DNA from: an uncultured Agathobaculum sp.
GTDB taxonomy: Bacteria > Bacillota > Clostridia > Oscillospirales > Butyricicoccaceae
Length of the DNA: 64,000 bases
Direction of reading: 5' to 3'
Assembly: GCF_944380985.1 (NCBI RefSeq)
Contig: NZ_CALWJJ010000006.1
Coordinates: 56,035-120,034, forward strand
Every line of letters begins with the position of its first letter. Within the stretch, counting starts at the first letter, position 1. The notes under the pieces are model-generated. The model saw nothing but the letters and a program-made list of their open reading frames with translations, had not been told where the DNA came from and did not search any database. Made by a program: the position numbers and the translations under genes. Shown one piece after another: positions 1-9,025 of this stretch.

Positions 1-186
1 TACAGCGAAAAGCTGACCGAGATCATCCGCTGTAACGAGATTAAGAGCGTCACGGTCGTACGTATGGAAGTGCCGTGCTGTGGCGGCATCGAGCATGCTG
101 TGCGCACTGCGCTGCAAAACAGCGGTAAATTCCTGCCGTGGCAGGTCGTTGTCATCTCAACGGAGGGAGAGGTTATTCCGGCCTGA
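1..186 (+). CDS. 4Fe-4S binding protein, C-terminal end (partial)
   Basis: The window opens inside this gene; only the last 61 codons are visible, ending in TGA. The readable tail contains a VPCCGG motif followed by a short amphipathic stretch and a hydrophobic end. This tail resembles clostridial ferredoxin-type proteins of about 250 residues that carry a 4Fe-4S dicluster domain near the N-terminus, but that domain lies outside the window. A strong hairpin terminator follows 22 bases after the stop, so this is the last gene of its transcript. The family call rests on recall of the tail motif only. Confidence 0.6.
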   Translation, partial: YSEKLTEIIRCNEIKSVTVVRMEVPCCGGIEHAVRTALQNSGKFLPWQVVVISTEGEVIPA

Positions 187-207
187 CTGCGGTAACGATT
201 CTTTGTG

Positions 208-239
208 CAAAAACGGCCCGCTTTGCGGGCCGTTTTTGC
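208..239 (+). terminator. Intrinsic terminator after the iron-sulfur gene
   Basis: The hairpin has stem AACGGCCCG / CGGGCCGTT with a short CTTTG loop, followed by a T-rich stretch. It lies just downstream of the TGA at 184-186. Confidence 0.85.
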
Positions 240-386
240 TTTTGGCACGGACTGATATTTATATGTATGGCTTTCAATATAAAACGCACATGTACTGCAG
301 AGGGGCCAATAGTAGGAATAGACAAAACTTTACGAAAATTTTTGGAAAAGATTTGTTACATTTGTGTAACTTTACAGGAATTGTAA

Positions 387-414
387 TTGATTTTTGTGCA
401 TAGTATGTTATACT
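387..414 (+). promoter_or_regulatory. Sigma-A promoter for the 30-codon ORF
   Basis: TTGATT at 387-392 and TATACT at 409-414 are separated by 16 bases. The start codon at 452 lies about 30 bases downstream of the expected +1. Confidence 0.6.
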
Positions 415-451
415 GTTGCATAGAGTTTAGAAAAAGGAGGTGTAGCAAGAC

Positions 452-544
452 ATGAGGAAAATAAGAATCCCCCAAAGGCCCGACCGGCCAGACATTGACG
501 ATCTGATTTTCGGAGATGATCATGAGACGCAAAGCGATAAGTAA
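452..544 (+). CDS. Small hypothetical protein, 30 residues
   Basis: I do not recognise this ORF. It is read from ATG, with a strong AAAAAGGAGGTG ribosome binding site at 431-442 placed 9 bases upstream. The peptide begins MRKIRIPQRPDRPDID and is basic at the front and acidic at the back (DDLIFGDDHETQSDK), with no obvious membrane segment or cysteines. It has its own promoter (387-414) and its own terminator (562-610), so it looks like a complete one-gene transcription unit. A real small protein is likely because all expression signals are in place; a leader peptide or an mRNA-like small RNA is also possible. Confidence 0.5.
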   Translation: MRKIRIPQRPDRPDIDDLIFGDDHETQSDK

Positions 545-561
545 ACTGCTTACCGATTTGT

Positions 562-610
562 CCACGCCGGCCGCGCATGAGAAGTGGAATTGCCGCCGCG
601 TGGTTTTTTT
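562..610 (+). terminator. Intrinsic terminator after the 30-codon ORF
   Basis: CCACGC at 562-567 pairs with GCGTGG at 598-603, with additional CCGGC/GCCG pairing inside, followed by seven T residues. Confidence 0.6.
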
Positions 611-679
611 ATAACCATTTTTACAAAAATAAAAAGGGGAGCGCTATTCTGGATATGAACGTGCGTCTCGTGCAAAAGT

Positions 680-716
680 AACGCCCGAAGCAGTTGGTTC
701 TGTTTCGGGCGTTTGC
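680..716 (+). terminator. Second intrinsic terminator in the gene-poor region
   Basis: AACGCCCGAA at 680-689 pairs with TTCGGGCGTT at 704-713, followed by a T-rich stretch. It overlaps the stop codon of an 8-codon ORF (655-681, MNVRLVQK) that has a GGGGAG motif upstream at poor spacing. I do not annotate that ORF as a gene. The hairpin may be a back-up terminator or the end of a short RNA. Confidence 0.6.
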
Positions 717-1086
717 TTTATCTTTTGATGAAATTGCCGTGTGCAGTCGATAAAATTTCGATTACTTTGGAATTTTCACAGTCTTACTGCACACAAATCT
801 TTGTCGCCAGCAAACAAGCAAGACACCTGGAAATGGTTTATCTCTTGGTAATCTGCTTTCGCTTCTTGATGGTTAGATCAGCGGCCTCAGGAAGTTACGT
901 TAAAAGAAGAAAGGTATAAGGTTTGATCGCATAATCATCCGCGTTGATTTTCCGCTTTGTCCAGTGCTTGCGATAATTATTGTACGCGCATTGATATTGC
1001 CTCACTTTTGTGCTGATCTGCACGGCGGCGCTCGCGCTAATGGTCTCCTGCTTTGCGCAGCTCGACCTGGTTTTGCGCATTTGGCT
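717..1086. other. Intergenic stretch without a recognisable gene
   Basis: No ORF here has both a plausible ribosome binding site and family-like sequence. The stretch lies between the terminator at 680-716 and the 3' end of the leftward tcdA gene. Confidence 0.6.
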
Positions 1087-1797
1087 TTATTGCACGCCGG
1101 TCAGATCCTTGATGCACTCTCCGGCGAGAATCATACCCGCTACTGGCGGCACGAACGACACGCTGCCGGGCACTGCGCGGCCAGCAGTACCTTTTTGTTC
1201 GACTGAGGGTAGGGGGGTGCGCGGCTCCTCCTGGGAATAGACGACCTTGAGACGGCGGATGCGCCGCTTTTTGCATTCCAGCCGGATGACGCGAGCGAGC
1301 GGGCAGACCGATGTCTTGTAAATATCGGCGACCTCAAATCGCGTCGGGTCGAGTTTGTTGCCCGTGCCCATCGAGCAGATGAGCGGCACACCTAGCCGGT
1401 CACATTCGCTTATCAGGTGCAGCTTAGCGGTCACGGTGTCGATCGCGTCGATCACATAATCAAACTGTGTCAGGTCAAGCGAAGTATCCGGCAGATAGAA
1501 CATCTGGTGCGCGTGTACCGCGCAGCGCGGGTTGATGTCTAAGATACGCGCGCGCATGACCTCGACTTTGGGCTGGCCGGTGGTCGAGGCGAGCGCGACC
1601 AGCTGACGGTTACGGTTGGTCAACGCAATCAAGTCATTGTCGACGAGTGTAATTTCGCCAACGCCTGCACGCGCGATCGCCTCGCACGCAAACGAGCCGA
1701 CCCCGCCGACGCCGAATACCGCGACGTGCGAGGCGGCAAGCCTGGCTATACTATCCGCGCCGAGCAGCAACTCCGCGCGGGAAAACTCATGCAGCAT
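1087..1797 (-). CDS. tcdA: tRNA threonylcarbamoyladenosine dehydratase (ThiF/E1-like)
   Basis: TcdA (also called CsdL) uses ATP to cyclise t6A37 of ANN-decoding tRNAs to ct6A. The 236-residue protein shows the E1-like Rossmann motif GVGGVGS (residues 29-35), the LVDND segment near residue 52, the RNRQ segment near 62 and a conserved SVCPLAR stretch near 165. The length matches the family. The start is ATG with a GAGG motif 9 bases upstream. It is transcribed leftward from its own promoter, divergent from addB, and no partner gene is nearby. Other ThiF-family proteins (MoeB, ThiF) are less likely because there is no C-terminal rhodanese or sulfur-carrier context. Confidence 0.9.
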   Translation of the reverse strand: MLHEFSRAELLLGADSIARLAASHVAVFGVGGVGSFACEAIARAGVGEITLVDNDLIALTNRNRQLVALASTTGQPKVEVMRARILDINPRCAVHAHQMFYLPDTSLDLTQFDYVIDAIDTVTAKLHLISECDRLGVPLICSMGTGNKLDPTRFEVADIYKTSVCPLARVIRLECKKRRIRRLKVVYSQEEPRTPLPSVEQKGTAGRAVPGSVSFVPPVAGMILAGECIKDLTGVQ

Positions 1798-1830
1798 GGA
1801 AACAACCTCACAGTTTCAGATGATGGCAAC

Positions 1831-1860
1831 AGTATAACACATAAAGGGGGAGGTGTACAA
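1831..1860 (-). promoter_or_regulatory. Promoter for tcdA
   Basis: On the minus strand TTGTAC and TATACT are separated by 18 bases. The -10 (AGTATA on the plus strand) occupies 1831-1836, about 35 bases upstream of the tcdA start. Confidence 0.55.
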
Positions 1861-1870
1861 GCAGGCGCGC

Positions 1871-1899
1871 TTGCGCCGCCGCCGCAGGCATGGTATGAT
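1871..1899 (+). promoter_or_regulatory. Promoter for addB-addA
   Basis: TTGCGC at 1871-1876 and TATGAT at 1894-1899 are separated by 17 bases. They lie just upstream of the addB ribosome binding site in the divergent tcdA/addB spacer. Confidence 0.45.
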
Positions 1900-1925
1900 A
1901 AAATCCAGTGAGAGGGGAGTGCGCC

Positions 1926-4900
1926 ATGCGAATTTGGACCGGCCGCGCGGGCAGCGGCAAAACAACACTTATTTTACAGGAGATCGCCGCCTGGTGCGAG
2001 CAGGACAAAGGACGGCAGATCCTGCTCGTACCCGAACTGAACTCACATCGGATGGAGCGTCGTCTGGCTGAGGCGACCGGCAACCACGGCGCGCGTACCG
2101 CCGAAGTGCTGACATTTTCGCGTTTGGCTGACCGTGTATTCTCCGAGGTTGGCGGGCTCGCGCAGCAGATGCTCACCCCGGCGGGGCAGCTTTTGACTTT
2201 ACAGCAGGCCGCGCGGCGCGTGCAGGGCAGCCTGTCCGCATGGAGCGGTCTTGCGGACAAGCCTGAGCTTTTAAAGGAAGCCTTGCGGCTGGTGGACGAG
2301 TGCAAGACCTGCGCGGTCGCTCCTGAAACGCTCTTTGCTGCCTCTGAGACATGCGAGGATACGGCGCTTTCCGCCAAGCTAAGTGATCTGGCGCAGCTGC
2401 TGACCGCCTATGAGCGCCTATGCGATGAATCGCTGCCCGACCCGCGCGACCGGCTGACCCACCTGCGCGATCGGCTGGCGGAAAGCCATGTGCTGGAGGG
2501 TGCAGCAGTCTATCTGGACGGTTTTCTCGGTTTCACGCCGCAGGAGCTTGCGGTTGTCGATGCGATGCTCGCCGCAGGCGTGCCGGTTGCGGCTGCGATC
2601 ACCTGCGATACAAGTTACCCCGAAATTTTTGTCACCGGCTGCAAGACGGTCAAAACGCTTACCCGCATGGCAGCGCGTCACAATCAGAAAGTGGAGCATA
2701 TCGATCTTGGTGGCAGCAAACTGCCCCGTCCGGCAGGGCTTGCCGCATTAGAGGCGGAAAGCCTGCTGCCCGTGCGCACGCCGCAGACAGCGGCCGAGGG
2801 TGTACGCCTCTATGCCGCCGCCTCGCCATTTGATGAGTGTGAGCATGCGGCGGCCTATATCCGGCGCAAGGTGCGAGACGGGGGCGCGCGCTACCGGGAT
2901 TTTGTTGTCTGTGCGCGCGACATCGAGCCATATGCCGCCGCTCTCTCCATGGCGATGGCGCGGTATGACGTGCCGGTGTTTCTCGCAGAAAAACCTGACC
3001 TGCTCTCCCGTCCGCCGATGGCGCTGGTGACGGGCGCGCTCGCGGCGGCGCAGTCCTATTTCCAATACGAGGATATGTTCGGTTGTCTTAAAACCGGGCT
3101 TATCCATCTAACCCGAGACGAGGTCGACCGGCTGGAAAACTACGTCCTCACCTGGAACATTCGCGGCAGCGCGTGGGAGCGCGATTGGATCGAGCATCCG
3201 GACGGCTACGGCCTGCCGATTGACGATAGCGTCCGCACGGAGCTTGAGCAGCTTAATGCGCTGCGCGCGCGTGCGGTCGCGCCTTTTGCCGCACTGCGCG
3301 AGCGCCTGCGGGGAGAAAACCCTGCATCCGACTGCGTGCACGCGCTTTATGATTTTCTGATTGCGGTCGACGCGCCCGAGCGCATGTCCGCGCGCGCAGC
3401 AGCGCACGAGCAGGCCGGACGCCTACAGCTCGCCGACGAATACCGTCAGCTGTGGGAGATACTGGTTAGCGCGATGGAGCAGTTTGCATGGGCATGCGCG
3501 GATACGCCACTCTCAGCCGAGCAATTTGCGCAGCTGTTCCGCCTGGTGCTCGGCGAGTATGATGTGGGCACTATACCGGTGTCGCTCGACCGCGTGACCT
3601 GTGGCAATATTGAGCGTGCGTGCCTGGAAAACGCAAAATACGTCGTCCTGCTCGGCGTTAACGACGGACTCATACCCAAATCGCTGTCCTCCGCTTCGCT
3701 TTTGAGCGATATGGATCGAATGGGGTTGGACGCGCTCGGTGTCGAGCTAAAGGCCTATGGTGAGGAGCGCCTGCTCATGGAGCAGGAGACGCTCTACCGC
3801 GCGCTCTCCTGTCCGTCGGACGAGCTACTGGTCTGCTGGCATCTGACCGACGCCACAGGGGGTGAGGCGCGGCCGTCCTATTTTGTCGGCGTGGTACGGG
3901 ATATGCTGTCGGGGGCGCCGTTTTCCACCTACCAGACCGAAAGCGTCCGCGACCGCCTGCAGGCCGAGCGGCCGGCTGTCGAGCTTGCGTGCGCCTATCT
4001 GTCCGGCAATCGAACGGCGGCTGTGCGCGCGGCCTATGATTATTATCGGGATGATGTGCGCGTGCTAGGCGCGGCGGCGCAGCAACGCGGGCGCGGCCCG
4101 CTGACCAGCCCGCATACGATTGACGGTCTGTACGGCAAAAGCCTGAACCTGACCGCCTCGCGTGTGGATACGTTCTACTCCTGCCGGTTCGCGTTTTTCA
4201 TGCAGTACGGCCTGAAAGCCAAGCCGCGCCGTGCAGCGCGCTTCGATGCGCTCGAGACCGGTACGTTTATTCACTATGTGCTCGAACATGTGCTTGACGC
4301 GCTTGCATCTCTCGAAGGTGGGGCGGCCGGGGCGGATACGGCTACGGTCCGACGGCTCTGCCGTGCGACCGTGCGGCAGTATGTGCTCGAGGAGCTCGGC
4401 GGGCTTGAGACCAAGACCGCACGTTTTCGCTATCTGTTTGGGCGGCTTACACGCACAGTCGAGCAGATTTTGGATAATGTGATCGAGGAGCTGCGCGTAT
4501 CGGATTTTGCGCCCATAGATTACGAGGTCGACTTTTCGCGCGGCGGCGATCTACCGCCTGTTGAGTGTACCGAGGGGGAGCTATCGGTCTCGCTGTCCGG
4601 CAAGGTCGACCGCGTGGATGGATATATCAAAAATGGGCGGCTCTATCTGCGCGTGATGGACTATAAAAGCGGCAAAAAATCGTTTTCACTCTCGGACATT
4701 TGGTATGGTCTTAACATGCAGCTTATCATCTACCTGTACGCGTTACAGCAGGAGGGGCTTGCGCGCTACCGGCAGCGGCTGGAGGCCGAGCTAAATGAGA
4801 TCGTGCCCGCAGGCGTGCTGTATGTACCGGTGCGCGATGAGCTGCCCGACGCGCCGCGCGGTGTGGACGAAGATACGCTGCGTCAAATGCGCGATAAGGC

Positions 4901-5291
4901 GCTGCGCCGCAGCGGCTTGCTCAGTGACGATATGGAGTTGATCGAGGCGATGGAGCACGGAATCGAGGGTGACGGACGGTTTATCCCGGTGACGATTAAA
5001 ACCAAAAAGGGCGAGGACGAGCCGTCGATCGTGGCGAGATCGGCGGTGGCAGGGCTTGCCAAATTTGGGCGGCTGGCGCGCTATACGCACGAAAAGCTGC
5101 TCGAGATGGGGCGCGAGCTGCGCGCGGGCAGCGTAGTTGCCGCTCCGTGTAAAAAGGACAAAAATTCGGTTTTTTGCGACTGGTGCGACTTTCGCGCGGC
5201 CTGCCGGTTCGATGAGACAGCGGGCGATAGGGCGCGGTGGCTGCGGCGCCTATCAGACGAAGAATTCTGGCAGCAGGTTGGAGGTGAATGA
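1926..5291 (+). CDS. addB: Helicase-exonuclease AddAB, subunit AddB
   Basis: AddB is the second subunit of the RecBCD-like AddAB helicase-nuclease that resects double-strand breaks and recognises Chi-like sites. The 1121-residue protein has a Walker A motif GRAGSGKTT at residues 6-14 and a C-terminal nuclease domain with MDYKSGK around residue 911. Four cysteines (C753, C1075/C1084, C1087, C1093 by position) fit the 4Fe-4S cluster that staples this domain; five are seen, so one is spare. I chose ATG 1926 because GAGAGGGGAG lies directly upstream; a GTG at 1908 overlaps that site. addA follows after a one-base gap, so the two are co-transcribed and probably translationally coupled. Confidence 0.95.
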   Translation: MRIWTGRAGSGKTTLILQEIAAWCEQDKGRQILLVPELNSHRMERRLAEATGNHGARTAEVLTFSRLADRVFSEVGGLAQQMLTPAGQLLTLQQAARRVQGSLSAWSGLADKPELLKEALRLVDECKTCAVAPETLFAASETCEDTALSAKLSDLAQLLTAYERLCDESLPDPRDRLTHLRDRLAESHVLEGAAVYLDGFLGFTPQELAVVDAMLAAGVPVAAAITCDTSYPEIFVTGCKTVKTLTRMAARHNQKVEHIDLGGSKLPRPAGLAALEAESLLPVRTPQTAAEGVRLYAAASPFDECEHAAAYIRRKVRDGGARYRDFVVCARDIEPYAAALSMAMARYDVPVFLAEKPDLLSRPPMALVTGALAAAQSYFQYEDMFGCLKTGLIHLTRDEVDRLENYVLTWNIRGSAWERDWIEHPDGYGLPIDDSVRTELEQLNALRARAVAPFAALRERLRGENPASDCVHALYDFLIAVDAPERMSARAAAHEQAGRLQLADEYRQLWEILVSAMEQFAWACADTPLSAEQFAQLFRLVLGEYDVGTIPVSLDRVTCGNIERACLENAKYVVLLGVNDGLIPKSLSSASLLSDMDRMGLDALGVELKAYGEERLLMEQETLYRALSCPSDELLVCWHLTDATGGEARPSYFVGVVRDMLSGAPFSTYQTESVRDRLQAERPAVELACAYLSGNRTAAVRAAYDYYRDDVRVLGAAAQQRGRGPLTSPHTIDGLYGKSLNLTASRVDTFYSCRFAFFMQYGLKAKPRRAARFDALETGTFIHYVLEHVLDALASLEGGAAGADTATVRRLCRATVRQYVLEELGGLETKTARFRYLFGRLTRTVEQILDNVIEELRVSDFAPIDYEVDFSRGGDLPPVECTEGELSVSLSGKVDRVDGYIKNGRLYLRVMDYKSGKKSFSLSDIWYGLNMQLIIYLYALQQEGLARYRQRLEAELNEIVPAGVLYVPVRDELPDAPRGVDEDTLRQMRDKALRRSGLLSDDMELIEAMEHGIEGDGRFIPVTIKTKKGEDEPSIVARSAVAGLAKFGRLARYTHEKLLEMGRELRAGSVVAAPCKKDKNSVFCDWCDFRAACRFDETAGDRARWLRRLSDEEFWQQVGGE

Positions 5292-5292
5292 C

Positions 5293-8200
5293 GTGCCGCA
5301 GTGGACCAAGGAACAACATACCGCCATCCATGACAGGGGCGGTGCGCTGCTCGTTTCGGCGGCGGCGGGATCGGGTAAGACGGCTGTGTTGGTCGAGCGC
5401 GTTTTAACGCGCCTGACCGATCCGGACGACCCGGTGGACATCGACCGCCTGCTGCTCGTGACTTTCACCAACGCGGCGGCGGCTGAGATGCGTGAGCGCA
5501 TCGGCCGCGCGCTCGGTGAGGCGGTTGCCAAAAACCCGCGCGATACACGCCTCAGGCGCCAGCTGTTTCTTGTGCACCGCGCGAAAATCACGACGGTGCA
5601 TGCGTTCTGCCTGTCTCTTGCACGGGAGCAGGCGGCGGCGCTCGGCATTGCGCCTGATTTTCGTTTGATGGACGAAAACGAGGGCAAGATACTGCGCGCC
5701 GAGGTGCTCGAAGAGACGCTGGACGCAGCATATGAGCGCGCAGAACCGGGGTTTTTTGCGCTCTGTGATCTGTTGACTGCCGGGCGTGATGATAAAAGGC
5801 TGGGCGAGGTTATCCTTCGCACCTATGAGAAGATACAGGCGCATCCTGATCCGCGCGCTTTTCTTGCGCATGTGCGCGAGGGGCTGCATGCCCGCGGCAT
5901 GGATACACCGCACGGCTGTGTGCTCATCGAGCAGGCACGCGCGGCAGCTGCGCATGGGGCGGCTTTCCTGCACATGGCGGTTGACATCGCGTCGGGCATT
6001 GACGAGCTGGCAAATACTTATCTGCCCGCGCTGACAAGCGATCTCAACCAGGCACAGCGCCTGCTGGATGTGCTAGCTGGTGGGGAATGGGATGCCTGCG
6101 TCGCAGCGGCGCGGTCGATTGCCTTTGACCGATTGAAAGCCGCGCGAGGATTTGACGACAAGGCATTACTCGAGGAGATCAAGGCGATGCGCGGCGAGTG
6201 GAAAAACGTCGCGGAAACCATTCGTGACAAGTGGCTGACCGTCACAGCGGATGAAGCCGAGTATGACCGCGGCCTGACCGCGCCCGCGCTTTTGGCGCTG
6301 TGCGATATGGTAGATGCGTTTGACGAGGCTTTTTCCGCCGCAAAGCGCGCACGAAACGCTGCGGATTTTAACGACCTTGAGCATTTCGCGGTACGCCTGC
6401 TGTACGATAGGGGCGCGCCTTCCGCGCTTGCAAAAACGCTGTCCGAGAGTTTTGCCGAAATCGCAGTGGACGAGTATCAGGATACAAACGCCGTGCAGGA
6501 CGCCATCTTCCGCGCGGTGTCCAAAAACGAGACCAATCTATTCATGGTAGGCGATGTCAAGCAGAGCATTTACGGTTTCCGCTTGGCTGATCCGTCTATC
6601 TTTCTGTCGAAATATCGCATGTTTGAGGATGCGGGCGAGGTGCCGGACGGCGCGCCACGCCGCGTAATCCTGGGGCGGAATTTCCGCTCGCGCGCGGCGG
6701 TGCTGGATGCATGTAACTACCTGTTTTCCGCCGTCATGGGCGAGAGGGTAGGCGGGATGCGGTATACCGACCGAGAGGCGCTGCACCTTGGTGCGGATTA
6801 CTACCCGGATGCAGACGAGGCACGATATAAAACTGAAGTGCTGCTTGTCGACGCGGCAAAGCTCGGTGAGGATGACGATGCGCCGGACAAGATGGAACTT
6901 GAGGCGCGGCTTGCCACGCAGCGCATCCGCGAGATGCTGGACGGTGGCTTTCCGGTGACCGACAAGGACACAGGCGCGCTGCGGCCAGTTACGCCCGGGG
7001 ATATAGTTATTTTGCTGCGCTCGCCGAAAACCAAAGCGCGTGTGTTCATCGCCGCGCTCGAGCAGGCGGGCATCTCGGCCAGCGCAGAGGAGCGCGGCGG
7101 CCTGCTTGAGACCGCCGAGGTCGGCACGATGGTGTCGCTTTTAAGCGTGATCGACAACCCCCGGCAGGATGTTGACCTGATCGGCGTGATGCGCTCGCCG
7201 CTGTTTGGCTTTACCGAGCAGGAGCTGGCCGACATCCGTCTTGTCAATCGCAAGGCGAGCTACTACGACGCGCTTGTTGCCGCGCGTGCGGATTTTCCCA
7301 AGGCCGAGCTGTTTTTGCAGCGCCTTGCCTTTTTGCGGGAGTTTGCGTGCGATCAGCCGGTCTACCGCTTGTTGTGGGAGATCTATGATGAGACGGGGGC
7401 GCTTGGCCTTTACGGCGCGCTGCCGAATGGCGCGCAGCGGCAGAGCAATCTGCTGGCGTTTTTCGAGCGGGCGCGTGCGTTTGAGGGAAAGGGGTTTCGC
7501 GGCCTATTCGCATTTGTGCGATTGCTGCGCGGCATGCATGAGACCGGTGAGGACTTCCAGACCGTCGGCGCCGAGGTGACCGGCGGCGCGGTGCGCATTA
7601 TGTCAATCCACAAATCCAAGGGACTGGAGTTCCCGGTTGTCATTGTGGCCGACTGCGCCAAACAATTTAACGAATCTGAGCTGCGTGAGCCGATGCTTGT
7701 GCACAAAGATCTGGGCTTTGGCTCCAAGTGCCGCGATTCTGCGCGCGGCGTGCAGTATAGCACGGTCGAGCGCACAGCAGTCGCGGTGCTCGAGCAGCGC
7801 GAGATGGTCTCGGAGGAGCTGCGCGTTTTGTATGTTGCGCTCACCCGCGCGAAAGAAAAGCTCATTATCACTTGTGCGTGCGGCACACTGCAAAAGTCGC
7901 TGCAAAAGTGGGCACGGCTCGCTGAACTGGACGAGCTGCCGCAATATGCGATGGGGGCGGTGCATGCGCCGCTCATGTGGATCATCGCGCCGCTGCTGCG
8001 GCACCCGTGCACGCGCGCGCTCCGCGAGCAATATGGTCTTACAGTGCCCGAGCGCGGCACGGACTGTGATGCGTTTACATTGCGCGTCTATCAGCCGGAA
8101 GAGCTTGCCACGCCTGAAACTGAGGAGGTTCTCCGCTTTCTGGAGGAAGATGCCGTGACGTATGCGGTAACGCCGTATCTGAATTATCCGAACGCCTATC

Positions 8201-8865
8201 TATCCGATCTGCCGAGCAAGCTGACCGCAACCGGCATAGGCCCTGGTTACCGCGCGGACGAAGCTGCCGAGCAGACCCCGCCGCCGCGCCGCGAGCCAAA
8301 ACTCCGCGCACCACTGTTTGAGCAGGGCGCGCGGCAGCTGACGCCTGCCGAGATTGGCACGGCGCATCATCTGTTCATGCAGTTTTGTGATTTCGAAACG
8401 GCGAGCATGCCGGGCGGCGTGGAACGTGAGCTTTCGCGGTTAACCGACAAGCGCATCCTGTTGCCAGAGCAGGCGGCTGCCGTGGATGTGGGCAAGATAG
8501 AGGCGTTTTTTTCCTCCGAGCTGTATCGCGGGCTGATGATGCAAAATAAAGTGCGGCGTGAGTTTAAGTTTTCTGTCCTCGTTCCCGCAGCGCGATATTT
8601 CCCGATCGCGGTAGATGTGCCCGAGGAAAAGGTGCTGCTGCAAGGTGTCATCGACTGCCTGATCGACACGCCTGAGGGCTATGTTATCCTTGACTTTAAG
8701 ACCGACCGCGTCTCGGAAGGCGGACTTGCTGCTCGCGCTGCAAAGTATCAGCCTCAGCTTGCGGCCTATGCGCTTGCCGTGCGCGAGGTTTTCGCCCGTC
8801 CTGTTTGCCGGTGCGCGCTCTATTTCTTCCATACCGGCGGCGTGTGGGAGATACAGTTGGAATAA
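5293..8865 (+). CDS. addA: Helicase-exonuclease AddAB, subunit AddA
   Basis: AddA is the UvrD-like helicase and nuclease subunit of AddAB. The 1190-residue protein has Walker A AAAGSGKT at residues 23-30, Walker B DEYQD from residue 393, the helicase motif GDVKQSIYGFR, the late motifs HKSKGLEFPVV and LYVALTRAKEKL, and a C-terminal RecB-type nuclease motif ILDFKTDR with D1134 and K1136. I chose GTG 5293, preceded by GGAGGTG at 5280-5286, which overlaps the end of addB. Upstream in-frame starts lie inside addB and lack a ribosome binding site. A bidirectional terminator follows at 8932. Confidence 0.95.
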   Translation: MPQWTKEQHTAIHDRGGALLVSAAAGSGKTAVLVERVLTRLTDPDDPVDIDRLLLVTFTNAAAAEMRERIGRALGEAVAKNPRDTRLRRQLFLVHRAKITTVHAFCLSLAREQAAALGIAPDFRLMDENEGKILRAEVLEETLDAAYERAEPGFFALCDLLTAGRDDKRLGEVILRTYEKIQAHPDPRAFLAHVREGLHARGMDTPHGCVLIEQARAAAAHGAAFLHMAVDIASGIDELANTYLPALTSDLNQAQRLLDVLAGGEWDACVAAARSIAFDRLKAARGFDDKALLEEIKAMRGEWKNVAETIRDKWLTVTADEAEYDRGLTAPALLALCDMVDAFDEAFSAAKRARNAADFNDLEHFAVRLLYDRGAPSALAKTLSESFAEIAVDEYQDTNAVQDAIFRAVSKNETNLFMVGDVKQSIYGFRLADPSIFLSKYRMFEDAGEVPDGAPRRVILGRNFRSRAAVLDACNYLFSAVMGERVGGMRYTDREALHLGADYYPDADEARYKTEVLLVDAAKLGEDDDAPDKMELEARLATQRIREMLDGGFPVTDKDTGALRPVTPGDIVILLRSPKTKARVFIAALEQAGISASAEERGGLLETAEVGTMVSLLSVIDNPRQDVDLIGVMRSPLFGFTEQELADIRLVNRKASYYDALVAARADFPKAELFLQRLAFLREFACDQPVYRLLWEIYDETGALGLYGALPNGAQRQSNLLAFFERARAFEGKGFRGLFAFVRLLRGMHETGEDFQTVGAEVTGGAVRIMSIHKSKGLEFPVVIVADCAKQFNESELREPMLVHKDLGFGSKCRDSARGVQYSTVERTAVAVLEQREMVSEELRVLYVALTRAKEKLIITCACGTLQKSLQKWARLAELDELPQYAMGAVHAPLMWIIAPLLRHPCTRALREQYGLTVPERGTDCDAFTLRVYQPEELATPETEEVLRFLEEDAVTYAVTPYLNYPNAYLSDLPSKLTATGIGPGYRADEAAEQTPPPRREPKLRAPLFEQGARQLTPAEIGTAHHLFMQFCDFETASMPGGVERELSRLTDKRILLPEQAAAVDVGKIEAFFSSELYRGLMMQNKVRREFKFSVLVPAARYFPIAVDVPEEKVLLQGVIDCLIDTPEGYVILDFKTDRVSEGGLAARAAKYQPQLAAYALAVREVFARPVCRCALYFFHTGGVWEIQLE

Positions 8866-8931
8866 GGATTCAGGCGGCAGCACGTCTTTCTATACTTGAA
8901 AATCAGAGATGTAATCAAATTTTGCGCGCAT

Positions 8932-8965
8932 AAAAAGCCAGCGTCTGTCATACGCTGGCTTTTTA
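8932..8965. terminator. Bidirectional terminator between addA and murD
   Basis: AAAAAGCCAGCGT and ACGCTGGCTTTTT form a 13-bp stem around a short loop, with A and T tracts on both sides. It can serve both the rightward addA and the leftward murD transcripts. Confidence 0.85.
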
Positions 8966-9025
8966 TTATACGCTGGCATGGCTTTTGCATGACGCCCACC
9001 GCTGGGGCGTCTGTACCTTGCAGTA

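Noticed and set aside
895..1080. A 61-residue leftward ORF with a basic, recombinase-like look (YRKHWTKRKINADDY).
   Set aside because: It has no good ribosome binding site and no recognisable full domain; the similarity is impressionistic.
5253..5822. Several ORFs of about 190 residues antisense to addA and addB.
   Set aside because: They are shadows of G+C-rich coding sequence; the sense frames carry complete helicase and nuclease motifs.
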